Source: Ilyonectria destructans (taxonomy: Eukaryota; Ascomycota; Sordariomycetes; Hypocreales; Nectriaceae). Taken from it: a DNA stretch of 64,000 bases. A model generated the notes under the pieces. It was not told where the DNA came from, ran no database searches, and worked only from the letters and a program-made list of their open reading frames with translations. A program made the position numbers and the translations under genes. The DNA is taken from contig JAHEWK010000001.1 in assembly GCA_020740775.1 (NCBI GenBank), forward strand, positions 3,100,001 through 3,164,000. The letters run 5' to 3'. This document shows positions 44,024 through 55,285 of this stretch, in pieces (the first letter of the stretch is position 1; the number at the start of each line of letters is the position of its first letter).

Positions 44024-45362
44024 TGAACGCAAGTGTCTCGGACACGAAAAGGACCTTGTCAAAGATATCATGATTGGATGGGGATTGCATTTTACCACAG
44101 TGTTATGGTCGCTGCTATGGAGGATAGGCGTTAGGGAATTTTTGATACCATGAACCATGGCGTGTGTCTTACAGCTGTGCATTGGAGTGGAGATGCTGGG
44201 ATATGGATACCAATGGGTGCGACGTCAAGTACAAATACAAAACCCACAGTGTTACACTCGAAAAACAATTGCCACCTTCTGATGTCTTGTTATTTTGACA
44301 TGGTGGAACATGCGCCATTCAACTTTGGCAACGTAGCTCTCAAGCGTGAACAGAACAGATAGTAACCCAGCTCATCATACCGAACATTTTAGGCAACATA
44401 TTGCTGAAAACTCAGCTTAACTTGTTACGTAGCATATCTGCAAGAAATATAAACCTCTCACCTTTTCAACCTGGGTGTAAGGAGTGCGGTATAACACTGT
44501 GCGGCGAGAGCTCACAGAGCTCACCCTTTCTTATAGTGGGTGTGCAGCGCGATTCCAAGTGACGCAGCTAACTTGAATTGACTGATCTTTTTGGCTCAAC
44601 GGCTAGGAGGTCTATTGTGGGTTGGACACGCTGTCCCAGCTCTTATGTTTGAGAAATACTTGACATCTCTTATTTATAACCTGCACAGCTTATTAGAAGC
44701 GCTGCATACTTGATAATATTGCAAGTTTTAAAAATTAAAAATTAAAAATATACGGATATTATACTTATTGTTAATAGCTGTATTGTCTTTAGCTGTAATA
44801 CATATAATATCAATATTATAAATAATAATAAATATTAACCTCTTTTTAATTTATATTGTTAAACTTATTTTAAAACAGGATACATACAGGTTTAGCTCTA
44901 ACAATATAATACCCACTTATTTGTGCAAGGAAAGGAGATAAGAGGCGCTAGTCTGTTTACAGCTCTCTAAAAAGTAAACTCAAGTAGCTTTACAGGTAAA
45001 AAAAGCAGTGTCAGCATTCTTAATACTGCCTGATAATTTAGGCATTGAGCTAAGATAACAGCTTATAATTGGCCATATTGTGTGGGTCCTAAGACCCTAA
45101 TAAGCACGCTAACAAACTTATAATCAAGCAGCATCCCTTTTTTTCCGTGCACACCCTTTTTTCTCCAGTGGCGAGTGAACCCGTTGCCTTCCCTGTTTTA
45201 GCGGCTCACTGAACGCGTGCCGTGCAGCTGCTCCCGGAACCAGAACCAGGCGCGATATCAACCTGCCTCGAAAGTGCTGATCCGGATCGCACTTGCCTAG
45301 TGTTTTATGTTGAAGACGCACAGTACCTTCCTCAGGGCTTTTGTTCAACTTCGGTTTTGCTT
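44024..45362. other. Intergenic with AT-rich relic
   Basis: The left part (44024-44640) is the annexin 3' flank, with the short frame 44150-44362 not convincing. About 44640-45125 is an AT-rich block described separately. The rest leads to the zinc-module gene at 45363. Confidence 0.5.
44640..45125. repeat. AT-rich block, possible RIP-mutated repeat relic
   Basis: In a GC-rich genome this part is strikingly AT- and TA-rich (AAAAATTAAAAATTAAAAAT near 44728, TATTATAAATAATAATAAAT near 44815). It has short words such as TAATAAGC and TTATAATC spread through it. This is the pattern left when repeat-induced point mutation changes C to T in old transposon copies of filamentous ascomycetes. No terminal repeats, target duplications or transposase frames remain visible, so the element type cannot be told. 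It could instead be an AT-rich spacer. Confidence 0.4.
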
Positions 45363-47944
45363 ATGATCACGGGAGCAACGCCTGGACTGACGGTGCCATC
45401 CATTGATAAGCTCGTCACATCACTCGCATCCCTGCACCAAGCTGAGACGAAGCTCTCGCAACTCGTCGCAGCGCGGTTCAGACCCAAGATGGCTACGCAC
45501 GCGGCCTTTCCTCCCTTGGGCGGGCCTGGTCAGAGTGTCGTCAACGGCGTTATGTCGACTGTTTCGCCCTCTCCTTCGCCAAATGTTTCTGACTCGACTC
45601 TGCCCATCAGCGCGCCAGCATCGCGTCCAGCTTCAAGCGGCTCCCGTCTTTCGGCTCCACCCGTGACGGCACCGATGGCTGTGTCGTCTCCATACATGCA
45701 TGCCACTCATGCTCCTGGGTCTCACAGCTCACCACCGCTACCTCATCACACCAACTTCAACACCCAGGGCGTGCCTCAGCATATGGCACATAATGGGTTT
45801 CACTATCAACCGCAACCTGCTGGCTTGCAAGCTCCCCCTCCTCAGCAAGCACATCCTTATCACCACCGTGTGCAACACATCCCTCATCAACAACCCATAG
45901 GACCACCTTCCAATTTTGCGCCACCTCCGCCACCAGTCAGAGGAGATATTCCCCCACCGAACAAAGGGTTGACATCGCCAACTGCAACCAACAGCATCCA
46001 GGGCTCGCCGGAGTACCATAACCTCGTGAACATGGTCTCAGCGGCCAGTCCTGAAACCGTTCGCCAGGTCATCAGAGATCGATGGGAGAAAGCGCTTCTG
46101 GGCTCACAGTATCACGTTGCATTCCTTGTAAGTCCACCCGGCTCTTCCTACGCTTTATCGTCACAACTCTGTTTGATCCCCAAGTCTTGTTCAGCTACAT
46201 TCACGCGGCTCCGTCAAGCATTCATCTTTCATCCCAACTGTGGCATTTCTAGTTGTTCTTTATCCCAACCTCCACATGTTCCTGATTCACGCCGGATTGT
46301 GGCTATTTCTCTTGTGCTTGAAACCTAATCGCGCCTATCATCTCGCCAAGATATCGTCACAGCTAACATGTATGATAGTTGAATGCGACTATACACCAAG
46401 CCAACGCTGAGACGCTTAACCGAGCAGTCAAGGACTTTGGGAGTAATATGGTTAAGGTGTCAAAAGAGCACATAGTGCGACATCTAAGTGCCGAGGACTT
46501 TGACGAGGTAGCCGACTTGATACTTGCCAAGGTCAGTCCTGGCTTCTTGGACAAGGCTCTTGCTCGACGCTTCGAGACAATCCCGGCGCGGCAGCTGGTC
46601 AATACATTGGCACGAGCGGAGCGCCTTGGATATGATGCTCAGGATATTGTCAACGAAGAGCACGTCATGCCGTCTCTGCATTCGCTGGTTGTGCCATCTC
46701 TTCCTTACAAGCCTGTTCCGTCACAAGCTACTCCATCGCAGCCCATAGCGCGGCAAAATGTTACTGTACAGCCTGGTTCGAAAGAACCTATAGCCACACA
46801 GCTAGCGGCACCGCAGGGCGCCGCGGGCGCACCTACATTCACGAGTTCTAAACCAAAACCAGGTGGAATTGTGCACTGCGTCTGTGGTTGGCCTTGTAGC
46901 TCCACAAAGGCGCAGGAATACGTAAGTAAACCCCCTTCACGAACGGTGCTGAGTGCTGACACCCCGCAGCATTGGAAGAAAAGTGCCTGTCACAAAATCG
47001 AGGACACAGACAAGGTGGGGAAGGATCTATGCCCTCATTGCGGATGTCGGTTTATCAGCGGCAACGGCTTGGCCTATCATCAAAAAGTGAACGTTTGTGG
47101 AGCCTATACAGAAGAACAAGCAAGGAAAATGATGATTGCCATATCCGCCTTCCGCAATGAGAAGCAGGGGCAGAGCGCTGCTTCGCAGGCCCCTTCGCAA
47201 GGCTCGCCAGCCTGGCGTCAACATCAAACCCTTCCAACTCAGGGAACTCCCAAACCGAGTTGGACGACACCATCGGGCGATCCGTACTCAAAGCTTACAC
47301 CCGACCAACGGCGAGACTTTGAGAAGGACATGAATGAGGCTGAGGAGTACTATGGTGGGTTGATGAGGCAAGCCATGGAGCTTCCGGAACCCGAACAGGG
47401 AAAACAGTTGGCAAGCTTGAAGAATCGATACAACACGAAGCAGAGCGTGACACGCAAGAAATACGGCATTCGACTTCGTGAGAGACGTAGCAAGGCGCAG
47501 CTCGACGCCCAGCGAAGTCGTCTTTTTGGAACACCAGATGGGCCTTCATTATTAGGGCGTGATGATGATCCCCCGGCATCCAAGAAAGCGCGGACTGGCG
47601 AGGAGGGTCAATCCACCGTCACGGCGCAGGTTAATAGTAGCCAGGGTGACACGCCACGCAAAAGAATTCCGGTGGCCGAGATGGGTGGACTGTCAGGATC
47701 ATCCGCAACAGCAGAACTAAATGATCCTACTGCTGTATCGACCCAGTTACACCAGACACCGCAGCCCAGCTATGCGGGTGGGCAAGCACCGAGCCACGTT
47801 CATCCTCCTCGGCCAGGGATGCCCGTGGCCAGCGGGACTCGGGATGAACCCATGTCTATCGAAGATATTTCAAGTGACTCAGATACTGATACTGATACTG
47901 ATAATGATGACATCCCTGCGTCGCTTCCTACGACTCAGGGCTGA
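45363..47944 (+). CDS. Large polar protein with Cys/His (zinc-type) module
   Basis: Three exons (45363-46127, 46379-46921, 46970-47944) with introns of 251 and 48 nt encode about 760 residues. I do not recognise a named family. Residues 1-230 are Pro/Ser/His/Gln-rich and disordered, with a helix at about 5-30 (SIDKLVTSLASLHQAETKLSQLV). About 235-345 is helical (EYHNLVNMVSAASPETVRQVI). The 48-nt intron falls inside a Cys/His module: HCVCGWPCSS, then HWKKSACHK, then LCPHCGCRF and GLAYHQKVNVCG, at about 418-480, a zinc-finger-like arrangement. About 540-620 is charged and helical (KLTPDQRRDFEKDMNEAEEYY, KKYGIRLRERRSKAQ). A nuclear role is likely from the Cys/His and basic stretches. The start codon could instead be the next ATG at 45490, since the N-terminal 42 residues have no conserved feature. 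Confidence 0.65.
46922..46969 (+). other. Predicted in-frame 48-nt intron
   Basis: GTAAGT donor, GCTGAC branch and CGCAG acceptor, 48 nt with no stop in frame. If kept, it adds 16 residues inside the Cys/His module between QEY and HWKKS. Spliced sequence places the cysteine clusters closer together, so splicing is preferred. Confidence 0.65.
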
Positions 47945-48906
47945 AGGACTGCAGGGTGTCGGGGGTTGACGTTTCTAGTTTTGAAGCTACTAGGATGGTG
48001 GATGCTTGGGGCAATTCTCGGATCTAAGGAAGCATGGAGTTTGAGGCACAGGCGAAAGGAGTTCGGCGGCTGGGAAACATGCTAAGGATTTTGGACTGAA
48101 GTCTGCCGAATTTATTTTGGGTCGTCGGAATGAGAATATTAGGAAAGGGGTGAAGGTTGAGGTTCGCTCGAATAAAGAAGGTTCTAGACTCAATCATCCA
48201 TCGCCAGTTCTGTTGAGTCTAGCTCGCCCGCCACTGGTCCTATCTTCACTTTATTGGTGCACTTCCTAGCACTTGCTGTCGGCACCCAGACTTTTGAGGA
48301 ACAATTCACCCGAGTCGATCAACTCAACAGCGAATTCGCAAGAAATACAACAAATTGATAGCCTGGGTGTGTAGCTAGATCACAAGCTGAGATATGCACC
48401 TGCTGAATATCTTTTTCAGAGCTTCTGAATGGTTGATTATTGATGTTATCAAAAGGGGCTTACGCCACATTTGAGTCTCACCCTAACAAAAATCCAGGGG
48501 GTAGGATATCAGCTCCAATTGAAGGGAGAGAGCGAGACAGCGAGACAGCCAAAAGGGAGAAAAAGATGTACTGTAAGTTATGGACTCGATAAATTGACCA
48601 AATCTAGCACCGCATTTAGTATGGTCTTGGCAGCTTGATCAGCTTAACTGTGGGTTTGATCGAGCTTTCATCTAATGGGCTCAGGTAGCAGGTAGTTTGA
48701 CGTCGCGCTAGACTTAGCTAATTTATCGAGTTGACTTAAGTATAGGGTAGGCAACTTAGTGCCATTTACAGTCAAGGATAGCGTGTTTGCATTCCGGTCG
48801 CGTTTGGGTTAAGTAACGTTGAGCTGTCGTGCCTTTGCTCTCCACTCCATCCCCTAATCCCGTCTTCTGTTCCCTACGAACTCAACATCATCACTGCTGC
48901 TATACG
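47945..48906. other. Intergenic before the acyltransferase
   Basis: About 960 bp. The 47945-48190 part is the 3' flank of the zinc-module gene. The rest, upstream of 48907, is moderately AT-rich with many stops; the pyrimidine-rich CTCTCCACTCCATCCCC at about 48838-48855 lies in the leader. No gene is seen. Confidence 0.5.
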
Positions 48907-50460
48907 ATGACCTCCTCCAATGAGCAAAGCGGCTCTTTCTTGAACAACGGCGCCAATGCCGCCAAGGCCACCATCGACCAGGGCCAGGATGCCTCCCCCG
49001 CAAAATGGACCGAGTTCCGATTCCCCCCCCTGCGACTCCTCCTCTTCCGCGTCGCCTGGTTCATCGTTCCCAGCTTTCTCCAGAGCCGATATATGCGTGA
49101 GCACGTCCGCCCGACGAAACTAGGCCCTACGGCCTATCTCGACGGTGTGAGAGGCGTTGCAGCGCTCATTGTCTCCTTCGGCCACTTTACGACACCAGGC
49201 TACAATACTCACATTGGCTGGGGGGTCAATGGCGGAAACTACCAATTCATGCGTCTGCCCTTCTGCCGTCTGCTGTATAGCGGAGGGGCCGCTGTAGCCG
49301 TCTTCTTCGCCATCTCTGGCTATGTCCTCTCGTATAAACCCATACAACATATCCGGAACGGAAACTTGCACAGCTTCAGCACTGGCTTGAGCTCCATGGC
49401 CTTTCGGCGTGCGATCCGCCTTTACCTCCCGACTACGATTAGCACGGCAATCATGGCCTGCATTTTGCAAACGGGTATACTCGAGCGGACCCAAGCGATC
49501 GAGAACGATAGAACATATTTTAATTACAATATTCCCTTTCACCTTGAGGCACTTCCCTCTGCATCTGAGGAGTTCATGCGTTGGGTCAATGTTGTTACAG
49601 GGGCGTTCTTCGCCTTTAGCTGGGACAATTATGTGCCATATGGCTGTACGTTACTGAATTTACCTTGGTTCCCCCTTCAACTTCATACTAATTCAAAACA
49701 CCTAGGGTATGATGGTCATTTATGGACTATCCCGATTGAATTTCGCGGCTCGTTCTACTTATTCGCTGTCATTATGGCAACGGCTCGTCTCCAGACTAAA
49801 TATCGGCTCCTTACTGTTGCGGCCATCATGTATTACAGCTACACATATTCCAGATGGGAATTCATGTTATTCCTCAGCGGCATCCCCCTCGTTGAGTGGG
49901 ATCATATTCGTGGGGCTCACATTCCACCTTCGGTCCCAAGAGAAAAGGAAGACACCCCCTCACGATCAACATTGAAGACAATCTTCTGGCACCTGATCAG
50001 CGCCCTGGGCCTCTTCCTCCTGAGCCAGCCTGAAGAGGGAGGTGAGACAACCCCTGGCTGGGTTTACCTTACATCTCTGATCCCAGAGTGGTGGGGGGTT
50101 GAACAACAACGCTATTGGCAAAGTGCCGGTGCTGTCTGCTTCCTGTTTGGTGTCGGCCACTCGCCATGGTGGCAGCAAGTCTTTACCTCACGCATTGCTC
50201 AGTACTTGGCCAAGATTTCATACTCTATATACCTTGTCCATGGGCCAGTGCAGTTGTTGATTTGCTTGCCCTGGCAGAAGTTTGTCTGGGATCTAACGGG
50301 CGTTGAGGGAAATGCATTCCACGTCGGATACGTCTTGGGCGTCTTGTTCAGCATCCCAATGTTCATTGTGTTTGCTGATATTTTCTGGCGGGCTGTGGAT
50401 ATCCCCACAGTCAAGTTTGCTAGATACTACGAGGCCAAACTCAGTATCAAGGTCAACTAG
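48907..50460 (+). CDS. Acyltransferase-3 family membrane protein
   Basis: Two exons, 48907-49645 and 49706-50460, around a 60-nt intron (GTACGT donor, CCTAG acceptor) encode 497 residues. The protein is a fungal member of the acyltransferase-3 family, integral membrane enzymes with about ten membrane segments that transfer acyl groups, often acetyl, to sugars, antibiotics or lipids. Family signatures are LDGVRGVAALIVSFGHF at about 78-95, the AVFFAISGYVLSYKP membrane segment, FRRAIRLYLP near 165-175 (the R-x-x-R-L-x-P motif) and a LWTIPIEF motif just after the exon junction (VPYG-WYDGHLWTIP). The C-terminus keeps SYSIYLVHGPVQL and LGVLFSIPMFIVFADIFWRAVD, typical of the family. The frame is open upstream without an ATG, so 48907 is the first start. 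Substrate is unknown. It converges with a hypothetical gene 11 bp away. Confidence 0.88.
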   Translation: MTSSNEQSGSFLNNGANAAKATIDQGQDASPAKWTEFRFPPLRLLLFRVAWFIVPSFLQSRYMREHVRPTKLGPTAYLDGVRGVAALIVSFGHFTTPGYNTHIGWGVNGGNYQFMRLPFCRLLYSGGAAVAVFFAISGYVLSYKPIQHIRNGNLHSFSTGLSSMAFRRAIRLYLPTTISTAIMACILQTGILERTQAIENDRTYFNYNIPFHLEALPSASEEFMRWVNVVTGAFFAFSWDNYVPYGCTLLNLPWFPLQLHTNSKHLGYDGHLWTIPIEFRGSFYLFAVIMATARLQTKYRLLTVAAIMYYSYTYSRWEFMLFLSGIPLVEWDHIRGAHIPPSVPREKEDTPSRSTLKTIFWHLISALGLFLLSQPEEGGETTPGWVYLTSLIPEWWGVEQQRYWQSAGAVCFLFGVGHSPWWQQVFTSRIAQYLAKISYSIYLVHGPVQLLICLPWQKFVWDLTGVEGNAFHVGYVLGVLFSIPMFIVFADIFWRAVDIPTVKFARYYEAKLSIKVN

Positions 50461-50471
50461 AATACCTCCGC

Positions 50472-51137
50472 TCATCGCATGCAGCTTTGTCGCTCCTCAC
50501 AGCGCCTACGTCTGGCGTACGCTTGGATCAGGAGGCAGTCGGAGAGCTCATGGAGCTGCAAGGGAAAAAGAAACACCGGGTATCCGGGAGCTATGACCGA
50601 GGCCGACCAACACTTGAGAAGATTTAGAGCACTCAGCTCGTGGCACTGGTGGGGGGATAGAATCAGCCTAGAGACACTACCGACCTCGCCTAGTTCTGCC
50701 ACGTTTCGCCCAAGGCTCAAGAGGCGAGAGTATGGTGTGGGTAGCAAGGCGAGATGCGACTGTGCGGGTGGTGGAATGATGTAGTTGTGCGTCGAGATGT
50801 GTGTCGAGTTGACGAGCTTGAGCATGTGGGCGTCCAAGTTTCCGTCTTGTATTATACTTGAAGCTAGAAGCGTCACATGGGCAGCGAGAGGGATGGGAGA
50901 GCGGTCCGCCAAGACTTGGCTCGGCATCCGAACGAACCGGTCTAAGCTGGTTGGGTTGATGACGGCCGTAGACATGGATATGGATGAATTGGGAGATGGA
51001 AATGCGCCGCTGAGGGGAATCTCTGGGCGAGCGAGCTCGGTTATTGGGCGTTTCACTAGCATGCAGTCGGGATATGGTCGAGAAGTTAGCGGCTGCAAGT
51101 CTGGGGTCAAATAAAGTAAAGTATTCGCACCTGCCAT
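50472..51137 (-). CDS. Weakly supported hypothetical protein
   Basis: An open frame of 221 codons from ATG 51137. I do not recognise the protein. There is no signal peptide, membrane segment or motif. The first 50 residues are Pro-rich and the middle (SLDRFVRMPSQVLADRSPIP, then HVTLLASSIIQD) has plausible composition and G/C-ending codons, so it may be coding. Against it, a second, 300-codon minus frame overlaps it in another register at 50677-51579, and one of them must be chance. Its stop is 11 bp from the convergent acyltransferase stop. It may be a lineage-specific gene, or antisense transcript sequence without a protein. Confidence 0.35.
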   Translation of the reverse strand: MAGANTLLYLTPDLQPLTSRPYPDCMLVKRPITELARPEIPLSGAFPSPNSSISMSTAVINPTSLDRFVRMPSQVLADRSPIPLAAHVTLLASSIIQDGNLDAHMLKLVNSTHISTHNYIIPPPAQSHLALLPTPYSRLLSLGRNVAELGEVGSVSRLILSPHQCHELSALNLLKCWSASVIAPGYPVFLFPLQLHELSDCLLIQAYARRRRCEERQSCMR

Positions 51138-52139
51138 TCGCGGAATTGACGGACGGGGAGTCTAGAGCTTCTCCGGACGTCCTCGATCTTGCGGTCCGGT
51201 GTATCATCTCCACTTCGCTGGGCACTCTCCACCGTAACATTCCCTGTTCGCTTCTGTCATCACTAACGGGCCAGCCATGGGAAGCGCGCACCAGGACCAG
51301 AACCAGACCGGGACCGACGAGGTTCCATCGGGGGCAGAAACAAAGCCAAACACCAAGACGGAGACGGAGACGGAGACAGAGGCAGTGTCGGAAACCGAGA
51401 TGCCCTCGTGGTGGCCGCGTGGGCTCTTGTCCTTTTGGCGGGACTGCGACTCTGGGCCACGTTTTGTTGCGCGATCCCGTCCCTTGTGTGTTTGGAGTCC
51501 CTCGTCTGTTTGGCGCACGTCGTGTTTGGAAGGCCTCGTGTTTGAGGTGCCCGCCGCGATGGAACTCTCTCGGTGACAATCACAGATTAGAAACTGACAG
51601 GTGGCACCATGACCGGGCTACGCGAGCCAAGACGGACTCGCACAGAGCAGAGCACGCACTGAGAAGAACAAAGACCCGGACAGTTCAGGGCTGGGGTCTC
51701 CTCTCCCCAGCCAAACGGTGAAGCGAAACTCGACAAGGCAAGGTCGCTCGCCGCTCGCTCGCTCGTGTGAAGTCGAGACGAGACAGGAAGACCCTCAGCA
51801 GCGCGTCCAACGCCCGGTCATCACCGCATCCGCGCGCGGCCAAGGCTTCCATTTCCTGGATCCTCGTCATAAGCGGAATTCTTTGCGGCTGTCACCCATT
51901 CGCGATGCGCGACTGGTCCGTCGACCGCTGGCGCCGGCGCGGGTCTTCCCTCCAGTTCCCCATTTCCCGCCTCGCCCGTCTCGTGTGACAATGAGAGCGA
52001 CGGTGGGAGTGACAGTGGGACGGGGGTCGTTTCGCTCGTCGGCTTTTGGGCCAAGAGCACGTTTGGCGTGTTTTGGATCTGGCAGCTTGAAACGTCAACC
52101 GCCCGACCCGCTGAATGGATGCGCGCGATCTGCTAATCA

Positions 52140-52215
52140 CGGGAGCTGAGCTGCTGCGGAAAGCTGAGCTGCTGCGGAAGCTGAGCTGCCACTACTGGAG
52201 CTGAGCTGCGAACTA
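52140..52215. repeat. GAGCTGAGCTGC short direct repeats
   Basis: Repeats of GAGCTGAGCTGCTGCGGA spaced about 18-19 bases apart (three clear copies and a degenerate fourth), non-coding, about 0.85 kb upstream of the BTB-type gene. It may be slippage. Confidence 0.75.
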
Positions 52216-52969
52216 ACGCCTTGGTGCTGGAATTGCCACTCGCGCGAGCCGGCCCCTCTTCGCCACTGTTGATCATCGCCAATCGCTGGCTTGCCGTTCT
52301 CTATCCGCCTCGCGCCTCGTGAGCCTAGAAGATCCCGTCGACGGCGCTGAAACCGCCAAGATGCGGTTCGTCTGTACCCGTTCGGGCGTCTGCAGCGCGT
52401 CGTGCGTCATGACTGGTGCGCCCTGCCAAGCTGACCAAGGCCTTGCTCGGGCTTTGCAACCTTTGCAGGCCTCGCACGGCCAGGCGCTGCACGCGAGAGG
52501 GCCCAGGATCCAGGATCCAGGGGTCTATTCGCAGCCAGAGAGTCCAGCCCAGGGGAAAAACTCCAGCCTCAGGGCCGTCCAGGGGCCTCCCTGGCTGGGA
52601 CAGGATTGCCAGACTAGGTCAGGATTCCCTCACCAAAGACGCCCGGCCAGGGGTCAGCCAACTCAAGTTGTAGTTGGTTGACGACTTGACAACCCGTCTG
52701 AGAAGGAGAATGTGACTGTGTGAGAGTGTGTGGATCACTGGTTTCTGTTGCCGCCTCCACCCCACGCTGTTGATAACGTCCCCGTGGGCCGCTCTAGTGA
52801 CGTCCTCGGGTTTCGATTCCTCTTGTTCCTTTCTCCCCATCTGGCCGGACCAGCATTTTATGTTTCTTCGTCGATCGGCGTTTTGTTTTGTCTCTCTACC
52901 CGCCGCCTATCCTTTTCCTTCTCCTTTCCCAATTACAATAACACCCAGCTTCTATACCCCTTGAGTCTG

Positions 52970-52992
52970 TCTTGTCTTGTCTTGTCTTGTCT
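52970..52992. repeat. TGTCT pentamer run in the leader of the BTB-type gene
   Basis: Four to five copies of TGTCT in the stretch just upstream of the coding start at 53041. It lies in a pyrimidine-rich leader, so it could influence transcript start choice. The copy number may vary. Confidence 0.75.
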
Positions 52993-53040
52993 TCTGCACA
53001 CACCCTCATCGTCAACAACCTCTACACCACCACTACTACC

Positions 53041-54144
53041 ATGGCCCCGATCCTAAGACCAGCCAGTTTCGAACGCATGGCCGAGGCCGGCAAAGGATCC
53101 CGCTCCTCGACGAGCCATCCCTCACCAACCTCGCAAATGATGATTCCAACACCGCCACCTCCGGGCCCTCTTTCAACCGTCCTGATCGGTCCCAAGCAGC
53201 AGCGCTTCAAGGTCAACAAGCGTCTCCTCTGTGCCTCGGCGTCCTTCTTCAGCGAACGCCTCCAGGATCCCTCCCAAAGCCGGCCCATCTCGCTCTGGCT
53301 CCCCCGCGAGTCGGCTTCCATGTTCGCCCTCTTCGTTGAGTGGGTTCACCTGGGTCCTCGCTTCCGCCACTACATCGACGATGCCGTCGTCAACGCCCGA
53401 GAGACTGGCGACCAGCACCTCCGTGATTTCCACTGGGCCATGATCCGCCTTCACCTGTTCGCGTCTCACCTCGCCCTCCACCGCCTGCAGGATCTCGTCA
53501 TGGACGCCGTCCAAGACCTATATCTCCGCCGCGACTGGGACGTGCCCCCGAGCCTGATCAACTTCCTCTACACCGAGTGCGAGGACCTCGCCGCCATCCG
53601 CCTCCGCCGATGGGCCGTCGCCATGGTTGCCTTCTCCTTCAGCGGCGGGCCTCACGTCGACTTCAACTCCCAGGACCTGACCGAATCGGAGCCGGCCCGC
53701 TTCAGCGACCTCCTCGACCAGCTGCCCGAGTTCTCCGCCGACTACGACCTGCACATGCGCAAGATGCGCGAGTCCGGCCTCGACATCCGCTTCAAGAACC
53801 CGCAGCTCCGCATCCCCGCCAACCGCCTGCGCAACGACGAGCGCGCCTTCGGCTTCCGCCAGTGCTCCTTCCACTCACACCGTGCCACCGTCGGCGAGCG
53901 CCGCTGCCCCCACAACGGCGGCGCCTCGGCCAAGTTCCACCGCATCCACCACTCCGTCAGCGGCACCCGTGGATCAGTCGGGGCGGGGCTGTCCACTCCG
54001 AGCCGGAGGAACCACGATATCGTTCCTCCGCCGCTGTTCTCGGGGCGACTTGACGAGGACGAGGACGAAGAGGGCGATGTTGATGACGCGATCTCCAAGG
54101 CCATCAAGCACGTGAGGTCGATTTCCAGTACGCTGAAGACATGA
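53041..54144 (+). CDS. BTB/POZ-like domain protein
   Basis: Single exon, 367 residues from ATG 53041 (context ACTACCATGGC). A BTB/POZ-like domain covers about 45-160: LSTVLIGPKQQRFKVNKRLL, then CASASFFSERL, the strand-helix start of the family in which a buried core meets the resident helix, and LFVEWVHLGPRF. In fungi these proteins often act as adaptors for cullin-3 ubiquitin ligases or as transcription-linked scaffolds; the partner is unknown. About 160-220 is helical (IRLHLFASHLALHRLQDLVM). The C-terminal third is disordered, has a CPHNGG-HRIHHSVSG stretch and ends in an acidic DEDEDEEGDVDDAISKAIK helix. No signal peptide or membrane segment is seen. The upstream 2.5 kb has no gene, so a long promoter is possible. 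Confidence 0.75.
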   Translation: MAPILRPASFERMAEAGKGSRSSTSHPSPTSQMMIPTPPPPGPLSTVLIGPKQQRFKVNKRLLCASASFFSERLQDPSQSRPISLWLPRESASMFALFVEWVHLGPRFRHYIDDAVVNARETGDQHLRDFHWAMIRLHLFASHLALHRLQDLVMDAVQDLYLRRDWDVPPSLINFLYTECEDLAAIRLRRWAVAMVAFSFSGGPHVDFNSQDLTESEPARFSDLLDQLPEFSADYDLHMRKMRESGLDIRFKNPQLRIPANRLRNDERAFGFRQCSFHSHRATVGERRCPHNGGASAKFHRIHHSVSGTRGSVGAGLSTPSRRNHDIVPPPLFSGRLDEDEDEEGDVDDAISKAIKHVRSISSTLKT

Positions 54145-55285
54145 GGGGGAGTATGCTTGTACGAAAGCAAATCTCCCGAGACGGACGGGGCAGGGCCTTG
54201 ATGGCTTGTAGCTCTTCCTCATGAAGGAAGCCGATCCATCCCCTTGCCATCCCGCCATACACCGCGAGCTCGAGCATGTTGCCTGAAGCGACCTCGAACA
54301 TCAACGCGGTGCTGGATTCAAAGTCCTGCAACTATACGGCATGCGTGACTAGTCGACTCACTCATGACCTACAAGAGCGGCTGGCCGCCTATCTTGTTCT
54401 GCCGAACGGTCAACCTTTGTTGGCCAAGGCGAAGTCATCAGTCGGCTACGACCCGACGCATACTCACTGGTTCCGCCTTAGGAGTCAGCGTCTCGGCATC
54501 GCTCATCCAGGGGCAAGTAGGTAGATAATACGTTAGGTAAATAGTAATTCATCAAAAAGATAAAATCGTCCAGAAACCTAATCCTATCATAGTGAGATTG
54601 ATGTCGTTGAAGTCACGGTACGAGACATGGCGGAGAGAGAATGTGTCAACTATAGTATTTCTCGTTCTATAGACACTGGTATCCTGTCCCATTTGAATGG
54701 ATTCTTCTTCCCCTTTTCTATCCAGATGGCTACAGGTATACCAGTGTCCTCATCAAGACTAGCTTCCAGGAGGAGTTATTGCGCACTCCTGCACACTACC
54801 GCAAGCACCATCTGGCGTCCCTCTTGGTGGGGAGAGTGGTGGCGGCGGTAGGGCTGAAAAATCAAAAACACGACACTGAGGCTCTGTTGGCCTGCTAGCT
54901 GATCATTCCATCATATCATATCATCATGAGTTGTAAATCGTTCCGAATCCAAAAAGAAATAAAAAATAAGGCCCTTGATCGATCCGAGCAAAAAGGCAAG
55001 AAAGCCATCCAATCTGACGAGTTCACCAAAACGTGACTCGGGTCACGGAGAAGAATCCGTTTCCTGGCGTAAAGAAGAAATGCTGAAGAGTAAAGAGAAG
55101 CAATAGTAGGCTGTCGTCGAAAGCTCGCTGCCGTCTAAGGTATGCATCATGTTGGGGGTATGGCATGCGCCTTTTGATATCGATGGCGATGACTCCGGTC
55201 TCATATATGGTGTCGATGTACTCGTGAATCTCGTGAGACAACATGAAGAAAGAGCAAATGTACAAAAGAAAAAATGGTGGCGTTA
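54145..55285. other. Convergent intergenic region
   Basis: About 1.1 kb between the BTB-type gene (+) and the stop of the large regulator-like gene (-). AT-rich around 54540-54600 and 54900-55000, with stops in all frames. Short frames 54276-54524, 54627-54851 and 55023-55265 lack features. No gene is seen. Confidence 0.5.

Larger units (their letters stand above)
51138..53040. other. Intergenic upstream of the BTB-type gene
   Basis: About 1.9 kb without a supported gene. GC-rich frames on both strands at 51204-51721 and 51718-52149 overlap in several registers. About 52140-52215 has repeated GAGCTGAGCTGCTGCGGA-type units. About 52964-52993 contains a TGTCTTGTCTTGTCTTGTCTT repeat in the leader of the BTB-type gene. 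It probably includes an extended promoter. Confidence 0.45.

Noticed and set aside
50677..51579. 300-codon minus frame overlapping the weak hypothetical at 50472-51137
   Set aside because: Arg/Pro-rich, GC-driven composition, many register overlaps and no motif; the other register is somewhat more plausible.
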